This document shows positions 1 through 8,579 of a DNA stretch of 64,000 nucleotides, one piece after another. The stretch comes from JADKAV01 sp963704075. GTDB lineage: Bacteria; Actinomycetota; Actinomycetes; S36-B12; UBA10799. The notes under the pieces were generated by a model that saw only the letters and a program-made list of their open reading frames with translations, was not told where the DNA came from and did not search any database. The DNA lies in NCBI GenBank assembly GCA_963704075.1, contig CAVPGV010000006.1, forward strand, positions 62,001 to 126,000, given 5' to 3'. How positions within the stretch are numbered: position 1 is the stretch's first letter; every line of letters starts with the position of its first letter. The translations under genes were made by a program, and so were the position numbers.

Positions 1-738
1 GAAGCCCACGGCGTTGAGCAGGGAGTAGCCCGTCTGCAGCGAGGTGGCGTTGGGCACGTCGAACAGCACGATGGTCGCGGAGGTCGTGGCCGGGATGTTC
101 GCGGCCACGGTCAGCCCACGATCGATCAGACGCTGCTTGACCTGAGTGATGAGGTTGCTCAGGTCGAGCACGACCTGGTTGTTCTCCACCTGCAGGGCGT
201 TGTCGACGTTCTCCCCGCTCAGCGCGGCGTTCAGGCGCTGGTGGACCAAGGTGTTCGCCTCGACCCAGGCAGCCTCGAACTGCTCGGATTGCACGACGCG
301 TTGCACCGTCTGTTCGGTGAAGGACTCGATGCCGGAGTTCAGCGGGCCGGTGAGTGCCTCCAGAGCGGCGGTCTGCCGGGGGGTCAGTGAGCGGTTCTCG
401 GAGATGGTGGCGACCGCTTCACTGGTCAGGCCGGGAACGTCGATGTACGTGAAGATCTCCGCGGTGATCCGGTTCGTCACCGCTTGCTGCACCGCGGGAT
501 CAGATGCCAGCGGCGCCACGGTCTGCACGTAGCGGCTGGTGTCGGTGACCTCGCCACGCGCCCACACTGAAACCACTGACAAGGGGGCCAAGATGCAGGC
601 CACGACGATGAGCAGCGTGGACCAGAACGTCCTCACCCACCTCCGTGGCGGCTTGGTGGTCGCCTGTTGCTGCAGGTCGTCGATTTGTGCTTTGAGCCGG
701 CGCACCTCTTCGGTGTCGCCCGATACGTCGTTGTCCAT
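1..738 (-). CDS. Integral membrane protein, partial (cut by left edge)
   Basis: Only the first 246 codons are present; the frame stays open to base 1. The ATG at 738 is preceded by GGGAGGG about seven bases upstream. The protein starts with a charged cytoplasmic segment containing a short coiled-coil-like stretch (RRLKAQIDDLQQQ, residues 13-25) and a basic patch. One membrane helix follows at about residues 38-60. The rest is a long, probably extracytoplasmic region starting RGEVTDTSRYVQTVAPLA. Actinobacterial membrane proteins of unknown function share this beginning, usually with further helices towards the C-terminus, which lies outside the window. The fold assignment is from memory and no function is proposed. 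Confidence 0.8.
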   Translation of the reverse strand, partial: MDNDVSGDTEEVRRLKAQIDDLQQQATTKPPRRWVRTFWSTLLIVVACILAPLSVVSVWARGEVTDTSRYVQTVAPLASDPAVQQAVTNRITAEIFTYIDVPGLTSEAVATISENRSLTPRQTAALEALTGPLNSGIESFTEQTVQRVVQSEQFEAAWVEANTLVHQRLNAALSGENVDNALQVENNQVVLDLSNLITQVKQRLIDRGLTVAANIPATTSATIVLFDVPNATSLQTGYSLLNAVGF

Positions 739-1077
739 GTGCAAACCCTCCCATCACACGATCGTCGAAGTTCGCCGGGTCGGGATCACCTGTTGAGGGT
801 GAAACTCAGCGCTTCGGATCGTTCTCGGTGGCGCGGGCTGTGTTGGCGGTTGAATGTTCGGCGTGGGCCGCCTGCGCGGATGGGCCACGTGCTCCTTGCG
901 GTGAAGAAACGACCTGTCAGAGGTCGAATCCTCACCAGAAGGCCTTCTTGGATGACATGGGTCGTCGGGGCGGTTGGGGCACCGACGACCCCTTCGAGTC
1001 TGAAGGGCCCGCGAAACTCCGATCGTGGGTGGTGGCGCAACGACTCGCCGGCAGCCAGCAGATCGCCGCTGGGCCGG
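739..1077. other. Intergenic stretch without a recognised gene
   Basis: This 339-base stretch lies between the start of the left membrane protein and the end of the LuxR regulator, both on the minus strand. I found no convincing gene, repeat or strong terminator. The 5' untranslated region and promoter of the membrane protein should lie at 740-800. A tRNA T-arm-like fragment near 915-935 was considered and rejected. Confidence 0.5.
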
Positions 1078-3165
1078 TCAGCGCCAGGTTTCGGCGAGAT
1101 CCTGGGCTTGGCGACGGGACTGGACGTTGAGTTTGCGGTAGATGGCTGCCGTGTGGCTCTTGACCGTCTCGCGGGACAGGAACAGCGTCTGTCCGATCTC
1201 GGCCAGGGTCATCCGTCCCATGAGCAGGTCCCACACACGTCGTTCTGCGGGACTCAGCTCGGCCAGGGGGCTGGCCGCGGAGTATCCCCGGCGAGCTCGA
1301 GCCGCCAGCAAGGTGCACATGCCCGCTTCCGGCGCCTCCGAGCCGTCACACCAGGACATGTACTGGCGGTAGCCGTCGAAGTCACCGCATCGGATGCTCG
1401 CCAGCGCCAGGATGGCCCCGGATAGCGGGCGGTACCAGGGCATGACGGTCCCGAGTTGCGGATTGATCGCCTGCTGTTGTGTGATCGCTTGCGCCGCATC
1501 TCGCTCGTTGCCCCGGATCACGGCCAGCGCCACCCTTCCCAGGGCGATGATTCCGCTGGTGCTCGCCATCGTGCTGAGATCGTGGAACGCGTAAGCGGCC
1601 AGTGCCGATTCGAGGCTCTCGCATGCTGCGGTGTCCGAGCCCGTGGCCATCTGCCACAAGCCGCGCAGGCAGAACGACTCGGCCTCCGTGCTGGCCAGTC
1701 CCACGGACCGGGAGATGGCCGCCGACATGTGAAACTCCTCGTCCGCCTGCGGATCGCCGGCCAGGGCGAGGTTCAGCGCGAGGACAAGGTGACTCAACGC
1801 CTGGATCGGGTTGTCGGGCTCGAAGGCAGCCATGGCGGCTCGCGTCAGATCGACGGCCTCGTGCACATCGTCGAGCCCGAAATGGTTGATGGCGATCAAG
1901 AGCGCCAGGTGGGACCGTACGTCGTTGGCCCGGATGTCGGTGTGCCAGTCGTCGGGAACGCTCGCCGATGTCATCTTCGTGTATCGCAGCACATGCCCGA
2001 AGTGGCCGGTGGCCAGGTACGCGAAGGCCGCAGTGAGGCTCAACTCCGGCACCGCGCGTAGAGCCCGTTCACCTGCGACGTCGAGCCAGCCCAGCACCGT
2101 GACCGTCCGGCCCTGCAGCAGCGACAGTCGCGCAGCGGGCCAAACGACCTGGCCCATCGTCTCCCAGTCACCACTGGTCAGGGCCAGGTGCACCGCCAGC
2201 TCGAGGTGTCCCCGTTCGAGGTGCCAGATCGCTGCCCTGCTCGTGATGTTCCGGAGGCGTTCCGGGTCCTGCCGCGCGTAAATGCTGCGGGCGCAGTCCT
2301 CTAGCAGAGGATGGAAGCGGTAAGTGTCGAGGCCGACGTCGTGTATCAGGACACTGTCGAAGTCTCGCTCGAGCAGTTCGGCCGCGGCGCCTTCGCCGGT
2401 GATCTCGGCAGCCAGATCGGCGGTTACCGTTCCGAGCACGGCAGTGTCGCACAGGAAACTGCGCAGGTCAGGCGGCAGCGGTTCGAGCACCTCGGCTTCG
2501 ATGAATTCGTGCACGTGGCTCATCGACGTGGCAGAGCCTCCCCGTTGGCTCAGCAGCAGAACCCCTGCGGGCCAGCCCTGAGATGTGCTGAACACGTCGT
2601 CGAGGGGGTTCTCGTCAGCGCCGAAGGCTCTGATCGCCTCACGCGTCTCAGACCTGGTGAAGGACAGGTCGTCTGCCGTGATCTCCCTGAGCAGGCCTTG
2701 GCCGCGCCACAAGGGGATGGGTAGATGCCGGAGGGAACGGCCAACGAGTGCGATCCGGGCATCGGTTGGCAGTGACTTGATCAGGGTCGTCACCACGGCC
2801 AGCGACTGCGGTTCGTCGAGAACCTGGACTTCGTCGAGGACGAACGTGATGGCAGGACTCAACGATGCCACGTCCGCAGCGAACGCCGGCAGGATCGACC
2901 GGGTGTACGCCGGTTCGGCGACCGTGAGCGGCTGCTGGAACAACGCCTCGCCCGCGCCACTTTGCTCGATGCCGGCCAGGATCGAGGCGATCAGCACCAA
3001 CGGGTCGTTGTCGGACTCGTCGCAGGTGACCCACACGATCGGCTGGGTTGACCGCGAGGCCCATTGCACGGCGAAGGAGGTCTTGCCGTATCCGGCGGGC
3101 GCGTGGACTCCCATGATGGTCGCTTCGACCACGGAGGGGTCGTCCAGTAGGCGGCTGCGCGTCAC
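1078..3165 (-). CDS. LuxR-family STAND ATPase regulator (MalT/AlkS-like)
   Basis: A large ATP-dependent transcription regulator of about 695 residues. It has a Walker A motif (APAGYGKTS, residues 22-30) and a Walker B-like FVLDEVQ near residue 111. A long helical repeat region follows, and a C-terminal LuxR-type helix-turn-helix begins at LSPAERRVWDLL and includes LSRETVKSHTAAIYRKL. Such proteins sense an inducer through the helical domain and bind DNA with the C-terminus. The GTG at 3165 is used here, but the family's usual N-terminal KLRPPR motif is encoded in frame just upstream (3166-3198) with no ATG, GTG or TTG before the in-frame stop at 3289. The true start is therefore uncertain. It is divergent from the TetR gene. 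Confidence 0.85.
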   Translation of the reverse strand: MTRSRLLDDPSVVEATIMGVHAPAGYGKTSFAVQWASRSTQPIVWVTCDESDNDPLVLIASILAGIEQSGAGEALFQQPLTVAEPAYTRSILPAFAADVASLSPAITFVLDEVQVLDEPQSLAVVTTLIKSLPTDARIALVGRSLRHLPIPLWRGQGLLREITADDLSFTRSETREAIRAFGADENPLDDVFSTSQGWPAGVLLLSQRGGSATSMSHVHEFIEAEVLEPLPPDLRSFLCDTAVLGTVTADLAAEITGEGAAAELLERDFDSVLIHDVGLDTYRFHPLLEDCARSIYARQDPERLRNITSRAAIWHLERGHLELAVHLALTSGDWETMGQVVWPAARLSLLQGRTVTVLGWLDVAGERALRAVPELSLTAAFAYLATGHFGHVLRYTKMTSASVPDDWHTDIRANDVRSHLALLIAINHFGLDDVHEAVDLTRAAMAAFEPDNPIQALSHLVLALNLALAGDPQADEEFHMSAAISRSVGLASTEAESFCLRGLWQMATGSDTAACESLESALAAYAFHDLSTMASTSGIIALGRVALAVIRGNERDAAQAITQQQAINPQLGTVMPWYRPLSGAILALASIRCGDFDGYRQYMSWCDGSEAPEAGMCTLLAARARRGYSAASPLAELSPAERRVWDLLMGRMTLAEIGQTLFLSRETVKSHTAAIYRKLNVQSRRQAQDLAETWR

Positions 3166-3312
3166 CTGTGCGTGGCGAACGCGGGGCGGGCGCAGCTTCG
3201 TTGCGGGCGTGATGCTGCGCCGCGTGTCGGTGGACGGCGGGAGTCCTTGCGAGGTGTCGATAACGGATATTGTCGCACTAGGCCTGTTTCATTGGGGAGA
3301 ACCCACACATTC

Positions 3313-3344
3313 AGTCTAACTAGTTAGACTTGAGTTGGTAGTAT
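3313..3344 (+). promoter_or_regulatory. 18-bp palindromic operator and leaderless promoter of the TetR gene
   Basis: AGTCTAACTAGTTAGACT at 3313-3330 is a perfect palindrome. It lies just upstream of a -10-like TAGTAT (3339-3344), which sits six bases before the ATG at 3351, so the mRNA is probably leaderless. A palindrome of this size across the -35 region fits autoregulation by the TetR protein encoded next to it. The binding partner is inferred. Confidence 0.7.
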
Positions 3345-3350
3345 GTCCGT

Positions 3351-4088
3351 ATGCTCGTCGACAGCGAGGACCTACTGGACACCTCGCAGGTGGCCGCCCT
3401 GCTGGGATTGAGCCATCGCAACAGTGTCGGCACCTACATGAACAGATACCCGGATTTCCCCGCTCCGGTGGTCGTCCGCCCGCGCGTGAAACTGTGGCGG
3501 GTTCAGGACATAGAGGCCTGGCAACAAGGAGAGCCGGACAAGCCGCCTGGGGACTCGGACGGGCCCCGAGCGGCCATTCTGACCGCGGCGCGTCGCCTGA
3601 TGAGGCAGTGTCCCGCCGGGGAGGTCAGTGTGCGCGAGATCGCCGCTGCTGCCGGAGTCTCCCACGTCGTGATCTATCGGTACTTCGACGGCAAGGAGCA
3701 CCTGCGCCGCGCGGTCGTCGAGGAGGTGATCGCGGAGGTGACAGCTCGAACGCAGACAGGCGACGACGGTGAACAGACGGTGCGGCGGGCCGTGGAGGCA
3801 GCCCTCGATGTGTCACCCGACTTCCGCATACTGGCGTTCTCCGTGCTGACCGGGGACAGCAGGAGCGCGTTCGGCACCCCGCCGGTGATGACCGCCCTGC
3901 TGCAACGACTTCGGGCCCAGCAGTGGCAGGGGCCGCTCAGCGACCAGGAGGTGGTGGCCCTGCTGGGAGCCCTCGTGCTCGGCTGGGGGACCTACGAGCA
4001 GTGGATCCGTGAGGCGACCGGTTTGGAGGGCGACCTCAAGCATGCGCTCGACGTGGTCGTCCATGCCCTGGTGGCGGCGCCGGCCTGA
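3351..4088 (+). CDS. TetR/AcrR regulator with extra N-terminal AlpA/MerR-like DNA-binding domain
   Basis: A 245-residue protein with two apparent DNA-binding domains. Residues about 8-60 (LLDTSQVAALLGL ... KLWRVQDIEAW) look like the small winged helix of AlpA or excisionase proteins. Residues about 72-125 are a TetR helix-turn-helix (VREIAAAAGVSHVVIYRYF), followed by a helical ligand-binding domain. Plain TetR proteins are about 190-220 residues, so the extra length is the N-terminal domain. The perfect palindrome immediately upstream is the obvious candidate site. The LuxR regulator is divergent. The regulated pathway is unknown. Confidence 0.88.
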   Translation: MLVDSEDLLDTSQVAALLGLSHRNSVGTYMNRYPDFPAPVVVRPRVKLWRVQDIEAWQQGEPDKPPGDSDGPRAAILTAARRLMRQCPAGEVSVREIAAAAGVSHVVIYRYFDGKEHLRRAVVEEVIAEVTARTQTGDDGEQTVRRAVEAALDVSPDFRILAFSVLTGDSRSAFGTPPVMTALLQRLRAQQWQGPLSDQEVVALLGALVLGWGTYEQWIREATGLEGDLKHALDVVVHALVAAPA

Positions 4089-4112
4089 GCCGCGGCGGGC
4101 CGGTTCCTCGGA

Positions 4113-4151
4113 TGTCAAGGGCAGTCGGGAAGTGCCGCTCCGACCTTGACA
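4113..4151. terminator. Inverted repeat between convergent genes
   Basis: TGTCAAGG (4113-4120) and CCTTGACA (4144-4151) are perfectly complementary across a 23-base loop. The repeat lies between the convergent TetR and DUF2252 genes. There is no strong T tract, so it is a plausible rather than certain bidirectional terminator. Confidence 0.45.
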
Positions 4152-4271
4152 GCGATCCGCGGACAACGGTCGGTGAGGCTGTCCTGGACTGCATCCGCAT
4201 CCGCTCGATGCGGGAGGCGTTAGCCGGGACCCACTGCCGACACCGGCCCCCTGTTGTCGGAAGACGTTCTT

Positions 4272-5654
4272 CTAATACGCGGTCTGCGCCACCGGCAGGA
4301 CTTCGTCGGCGATGGCCTGCTTGAAGGCCGCGTAGTCCGTGCGATTCTGCGCGGCGTACCGCATGGCGAACTCCGCGACGGCGTCGTCGAGTTCGGTACC
4401 GGTGCCCATGTACTCGGCGATCGCGATGGGATCGCCGGACCGGGCGTGGCCGCGGGCCATCGTCTGAGCACACAGATCCGCGTAGAACTTGAGTTGCTTG
4501 TACGTTCCCGACTCGAGGTTGGCCGATCCCTTCCAGTCCCGCAGTTGGCGTACGTAGAAGTGCCGGTTGTCATTGCCGGTCGTCCAGCCGAGGAAGATGT
4601 CGGTCTGTGCCTGGACCATGCGCTGACCCTCGACGACCCGACGTCCCTGGTGCTCATAGACGCTGGGCTGCAGATGGTCCTCAAGAACCGAAGGTCCGGC
4701 TTCCTTGATCTGAAGGAACAGGGGGTCCTGGCTGTCCCGGCCCTCCAGGAGCACGATGAAGCACCGCGTCCCCACGCTGCCCACGCCGACGACCTTGAGG
4801 CCGACGTCCACCACCTTGAAGCGTGACAGCAGTGCCTGGATGTGGTCGTCGGTCGTAGCGACGTACGCGGAGAAGACCTCCCGTGCCTTCTCCTGCACCT
4901 CATCCGAGCCGTAGTCGGTGGGCACCTCGTCCAGCGGCCAGAGCAGGGGGGGCTGGCTCTTGATCCGGAGGTGACCCGATTCGGTGGTGGTGAGTTTGGC
5001 CAGAGCCTGCAAACTGGTCCGGCTGCGGGCCTTGGTCGAGAACCGCTCGAGACGCTTGCGGATTTCATCCTTGGGCAAACCCTTCCACCCTTCGATGTCC
5101 TCAGTGGTCAGGTAGGCGTACCAGATCTCCATCGTCGGCTTGTTCGCGTATTCCTGCATCGCGGTGCGGTAGGCGTGCACGGCGTGCGCGGCCAGCCGTC
5201 GTTGCTTGGTCTCGGGAGCCCCGAAATGGTCGCCGGCGATCACCAGGCTCGCGACGAGTCGTTTCAGATCCCATTCCCACGGCGCCGGGAGCGTCTCGTC
5301 GAAATCGTTGGCGTCGAACACCAACTGCCGGCTGGGGGACGCGTAGGCCCCGAAGTTGGCGAGGTGGGCGTCACCGCCGGCCTGCACCCACAGACCGCTG
5401 TCGGGGGTGCTGCTCAGGTCTTCGGCCATGATGGCCGCCGCACCCCGGTAGAAGGTGAACGGCGAAACCCCCATCCGGGCGTGTCGGATGGGCAGCAGCC
5501 ACGGCACCCGTTGCTGGTTCTGGGACTGGATGATCGTCACCGGGCCGTGTCGATCCGGACGGGGCGTCCACTCGGCATGGCTTTCCAGAGGTACTTCGGA
5601 TCTCGCCTGCCGACCGGCAGCGCGTCGTTCGTCGATGGTCAGACGTTGGTCCAT
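4272..5654 (-). CDS. DUF2252 family protein
   Basis: A 460-residue cytosolic protein, typical length for DUF2252. Family hallmarks are visible: FTFYRGAAAIMAEDL, GGDAHLANFGAYASP and FDANDFDETLPAPWEWDLKRL at about residues 75-145. The GDAHLANFG and DFDE pairing resembles the catalytic loop and metal motif of aminoglycoside-phosphotransferase-like kinases, so a kinase-like fold is likely, but the substrate is unknown. The ATG at 5654 overlaps the stop of the upstream radical-SAM gene (TGATG), so the two are probably translationally coupled. No signal peptide or membrane helix was seen. Confidence 0.88.
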   Translation of the reverse strand: MDQRLTIDERRAAGRQARSEVPLESHAEWTPRPDRHGPVTIIQSQNQQRVPWLLPIRHARMGVSPFTFYRGAAAIMAEDLSSTPDSGLWVQAGGDAHLANFGAYASPSRQLVFDANDFDETLPAPWEWDLKRLVASLVIAGDHFGAPETKQRRLAAHAVHAYRTAMQEYANKPTMEIWYAYLTTEDIEGWKGLPKDEIRKRLERFSTKARSRTSLQALAKLTTTESGHLRIKSQPPLLWPLDEVPTDYGSDEVQEKAREVFSAYVATTDDHIQALLSRFKVVDVGLKVVGVGSVGTRCFIVLLEGRDSQDPLFLQIKEAGPSVLEDHLQPSVYEHQGRRVVEGQRMVQAQTDIFLGWTTGNDNRHFYVRQLRDWKGSANLESGTYKQLKFYADLCAQTMARGHARSGDPIAIAEYMGTGTELDDAVAEFAMRYAAQNRTDYAAFKQAIADEVLPVAQTAY

Positions 5655-7021
5655 CAGGAGCTCCTTGGATTGGATGGTGGTGGAATCGCGGTACGTTCAG
5701 CGCCGTGGCAACGGCCCCACGGCCGCGGGCTGGCGCACGTGCAGGGATCGTCCGGCAGGCGTTTGGCGTCACGGACCGTGTACCAGCGGCGGATCTCGCC
5801 GGCTTCCTGCCCCTGACGCAGGAATGACGTCATCAGCCGCATCGGCTTGTCCACGTGGCGGAAGAACGACTGATAGCCCTGACATAGGTAGTGCAGGCCA
5901 GGCTCGCCATCCGGGGTGGTCAGGAAACGGTCCTTTGGGCAGCCGCCGTTGCAGGCGAATCGTACGTCGCACTCGCGGCAGTACTTCGGCAACGTCGTCA
6001 GCTTCGCCTGCCCGAACGCCTGCTGCGGGGCGGAATCGACGATCTCGAGCAGGCTGCGACCATCGGCGAGGTTGCCGATCTTGTAGTCGGGCTCGACGAA
6101 GTGGTCGCAGGAGTAGACGTCGCCGTTGTGCTCGAGCGCCAACGCGTCGCCGCAGGTGCGGGCGTGCACGCACAGGCCGACGTTCTCGTAGCCGACGAAG
6201 TGGGCCAAAGTGGTGTCGAACATCGACACGAAGACCTCACCGATGTCGTTCCTGACCCAGTGTTCGAACACCTCGATCAGGAACCGCCCGTACTGTTCGG
6301 GCCGCACCGAGCGGCTGGTCACAGCGGTCCCGGTCTGGGTGTACAGGACGCTGCGGTGGTTGCGGCTGCCCCATCCTTGCTGCTCGGCCAGGGGCAGGAG
6401 TTCTTCGGTCACCCGCTCCACGATCGGGATGAACTGCAGGTACTGCGCGCCCAGTTCCTCGGTCAGGAAGCGGTAGACCTCCAGCGGGTGGTCGGCGTTG
6501 GCGGCGTTCACCGTGGTCAGTGCGTTCCATTCGACCCCGGCCTGCCGCAGTCGGTCGAGTCCGGCGATCACCCGATCGAACGTGGCCTTTCCACCCTTGT
6601 CGCGGCGGTAGGCGTCGTGCATCTCGCGGGGTCCGTCGATCGAGACCCCCACGAGGAAGTCGTTGTCGGCCAGAAAGCGCGCCCACCTGTCGTCGATCAG
6701 GGTCGCGTTGGTCTGGATCGTATTGAGTATGGTCTGTCCCGGCCGCTGGTGCTCGCGCTGCAACTGCAGGCAGCGGTCGAAGAATTCGATACCCATCAGC
6801 GTCGGCTCACCGCCCTGGAACGCGAACGTGACCTCCTCCTCACCGGGATGTGCGGCCAGGAGTTGTTCGACGTAGCGCGAGAGAACCTCGTCGTCCATGC
6901 GGAACGGCGAGCCCGGGTACAACTGCTCTTTGGACAGGAAGAAGCAGTAGTCGCAATCGAGATTGCAGATGGCGCCACTGGGCTTGGCCATCAACTGGAA
7001 GACGTGTTGGGCGCTCGACAA
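5654..7021 (-). CDS. Radical-SAM anaerobic sulfatase-maturating enzyme (AnSME-like) with C-terminal SEC-C-like motif
   Basis: A radical SAM/SPASM protein of about 455 residues. The CNLDCDYC cluster motif lies near residue 19, followed by FAFQGGEPTLMG and SIDGPREMHD, and a C-terminal SPASM-type cysteine region (CRECDVRFACNGGCPKDRF). AnSMEs convert an active-site Cys or Ser of sulfatases to formylglycine; a Cys-type sulfatase lies 1.6 kb away on the same strand. After the SPASM region is CTCASPRPWGRCH, which fits the zinc-binding SEC-C pattern C-x-C-x8-C-H. I chose the TTG at 7021 because GAGGAGG lies five bases upstream; an in-frame TTG at 7069 and a GTG between them lack this. The gene overlaps DUF2252 by one base. 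Confidence 0.88.
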   Translation of the reverse strand: MSSAQHVFQLMAKPSGAICNLDCDYCFFLSKEQLYPGSPFRMDDEVLSRYVEQLLAAHPGEEEVTFAFQGGEPTLMGIEFFDRCLQLQREHQRPGQTILNTIQTNATLIDDRWARFLADNDFLVGVSIDGPREMHDAYRRDKGGKATFDRVIAGLDRLRQAGVEWNALTTVNAANADHPLEVYRFLTEELGAQYLQFIPIVERVTEELLPLAEQQGWGSRNHRSVLYTQTGTAVTSRSVRPEQYGRFLIEVFEHWVRNDIGEVFVSMFDTTLAHFVGYENVGLCVHARTCGDALALEHNGDVYSCDHFVEPDYKIGNLADGRSLLEIVDSAPQQAFGQAKLTTLPKYCRECDVRFACNGGCPKDRFLTTPDGEPGLHYLCQGYQSFFRHVDKPMRLMTSFLRQGQEAGEIRRWYTVRDAKRLPDDPCTCASPRPWGRCHGAERTAIPPPSNPRSS

Positions 7022-7158
7022 GTCTGCCTCCTCAGACACCGAAACTACGCCCGATCGGGGCCCCGGCAATCCCCCTGCGCGGGTGATGCCGCAGTTTGGC
7101 AGGCGATCCTACTGTCGGGGTTGGATCGCACGTGAGGTGCGAACGTGAGGAGGCAAGG

Positions 7159-7563
7159 ATGAGTGACTACTCGACCGATCAGCGCACAGGCTGGACGGGA
7201 TGGGTCGTTTTCGCAGGCGTAATGATGATCCTTGGCGGGATCCTGTGGGCCATCGTCGGACTGATCGCGTTGTTCAACAGCGACTGGGTTGTTTTCGGCA
7301 GGGAAGCTGCATTGTGGATCGATGTTTCCGGTTGGGGCTGGATCCACTTGATCCTCGGCCTGCTGATGGCGCTGGCCGGTTTCCTCGTGATCCAGGGGAA
7401 CATGTTCGGTCGGACCGTGGCAGTCATCCTGGCGATGCTGAGCATCGTCATAAACTTCGTATGGCTACCGGTCTACCCGATCTGGTCGATCGTGATCATC
7501 ACTATTGATATCTTCATCATCTACGCGGTGATGGTTCACGGCCGGGAGTTGAAAGACGCCTGA
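7159..7563 (+). CDS. DUF7144-type four-helix membrane protein
   Basis: A 134-residue protein beginning MSDYSTDQRTGWTGWVVFAG, with four hydrophobic segments at about residues 14-36, 55-75, 80-105 and 108-128. The conserved WGWIHLILG and GNMFGRTVAVILA motifs match small actinobacterial membrane proteins now called DUF7144; the function is unknown. The start is supported by GAGGAGG eight bases before the ATG. It is divergent from the sulfatase maturase and followed by DUF6325 and SHOCT genes on the same strand. Such small membrane proteins often sit in stress or envelope operons, but nothing in the sequence fixes the role. Confidence 0.8.
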   Translation: MSDYSTDQRTGWTGWVVFAGVMMILGGILWAIVGLIALFNSDWVVFGREAALWIDVSGWGWIHLILGLLMALAGFLVIQGNMFGRTVAVILAMLSIVINFVWLPVYPIWSIVIITIDIFIIYAVMVHGRELKDA

Positions 7564-7639
7564 CGCACGTCGGGCCGGTCGCACAACCGTTGCGAGCCGG
7601 CCCGACGGCCGTCTGATCAACCGGAACGAAGGGAAGAAC

Positions 7640-8071
7640 ATGACACAGACCGAAGCGGAGCTCGGGCCCGTCGACTACCTGGTGGTCGAGTACCCGGACG
7701 GGAAGCCGACAGGTGAGGCCCTGCCCTACCTGCTCGACCTCGTCGACAAGGGGACGATCAGGATTCTCGATGTCGCTCTGATCGCAGCCGGCGAGGACGG
7801 CAGCGCGACCGTCGTGCAGCCCGACGCATCCGGTGAAAGCGGGTTCGCGGTGTTCGAGGGAGCTGCCACCGGCATGCTCTCCGACGAGGACCTCGCCGAC
7901 GCCGCGGCGATTCTGACCCCCGGCGCCGTGGGGGCGATCCTCGTCTACGAGAACACCTGGGCAGCGCCGTTCGCGACCGCCCTGCGCAGGGTGGGTGCCC
8001 GAATGGTGGCCAATGGCCGTATACCTGTCAATGAATTGTTGGCAGCCATCGATGAAGAGGAGAAAGCCTGA
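7640..8071 (+). CDS. DUF6325 family protein
   Basis: A 143-residue acidic protein with LGPVDYLVVEYPDGKPTGE near the N-terminus, then GTIRILDVALIA, and a C-terminal segment rich in small residues (AILVYENTWAAPFATALRR). This pattern matches DUF6325, a family related to the DUF1269 membrane proteins; the neighbouring sulfatase carries a DUF1269-like domain. GAAGGGAAG precedes the ATG. Its TGA overlaps the ATG of the SHOCT gene (TGATG), which indicates co-translation. The function is unknown; a role in stress response is only suggested by context. Confidence 0.8.
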   Translation: MTQTEAELGPVDYLVVEYPDGKPTGEALPYLLDLVDKGTIRILDVALIAAGEDGSATVVQPDASGESGFAVFEGAATGMLSDEDLADAAAILTPGAVGAILVYENTWAAPFATALRRVGARMVANGRIPVNELLAAIDEEEKA

Positions 8072-8373
8072 TGCCCGGATTGTTGCGCGGGGTCGCCCGC
8101 ACCGCTGTCATCGCCGGCACCGCAACGGCGGTGTCCAACAATGTGTCCCGGCGCCAGCAGGGACGCTGGGAGCGCAAGGCCGAGGAGGAGCAGGCCCAGC
8201 AACAGCAGTACGCGCCTGAGCCGCAGTACGCTCCCGCGCCGGCTCCTGCTGCCGCCCCCGCCGACAGCATGGACGACAAGATCAAGCAGCTGAAGGAACT
8301 CGGGGAACTCAAGGCGCAGGGAATCCTCACCGATGAGGAGTTCGCCGCTCAGAAGGCCAAGCTGCTCGGCTGA
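8071..8373 (+). CDS. SHOCT domain protein
   Basis: A 100-residue protein. The first 25 residues are hydrophobic with small residues (LLRGVARTAVIAGTATAV). A low-complexity Gln/Pro/Ala linker follows, and then a C-terminal SHOCT domain (KIKQLKELGELKAQGILTDEEFAAQKAKLL, about residues 69-99). SHOCT domains are short helical hairpins that often mediate oligomerisation. The gene is coupled to the DUF6325 gene by a one-base overlap and ends just before a strong hairpin. The partner protein is not known. Confidence 0.88.
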   Translation: MPGLLRGVARTAVIAGTATAVSNNVSRRQQGRWERKAEEEQAQQQQYAPEPQYAPAPAPAAAPADSMDDKIKQLKELGELKAQGILTDEEFAAQKAKLLG

Positions 8374-8385
8374 ACCACGACGCAA

Positions 8386-8425
8386 CAGAAGGGCCCCGAC
8401 CGGCGATTCGGTCGGGGCACTTCTG
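8386..8425. terminator. Strong bidirectional terminator hairpin
   Basis: Arms at 8386-8402 and 8409-8425 form a 17-bp stem with a single mismatch and a six-base loop. It lies 12 bases after the SHOCT stop and before the convergent sulfatase gene, so it can serve both strands. The flanking U tracts are short. Confidence 0.8.
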
Positions 8426-8579
8426 TGTCGGAGCGACGGGTTTCAGGGGCTGCTGCTCGGTTCTCGCGCCGCCTGCGCCGGCGCGCCTTTCGGTCACAGA
8501 ACGAGAGCTGATCGGATTCTCACCGGAAGGCCGCGGCACGGGTCATGCACTGCACCCGCGCTCCAAGCCGCCGTCGGCC

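Noticed and set aside
905..945. tRNA T-arm-like sequence (GAGGTCGAATCCTC) and a similar 17-mer at 8516
   Set aside because: No acceptor, D or anticodon arm can be built around either; the 15 of 17 match may be chance at this GC content.
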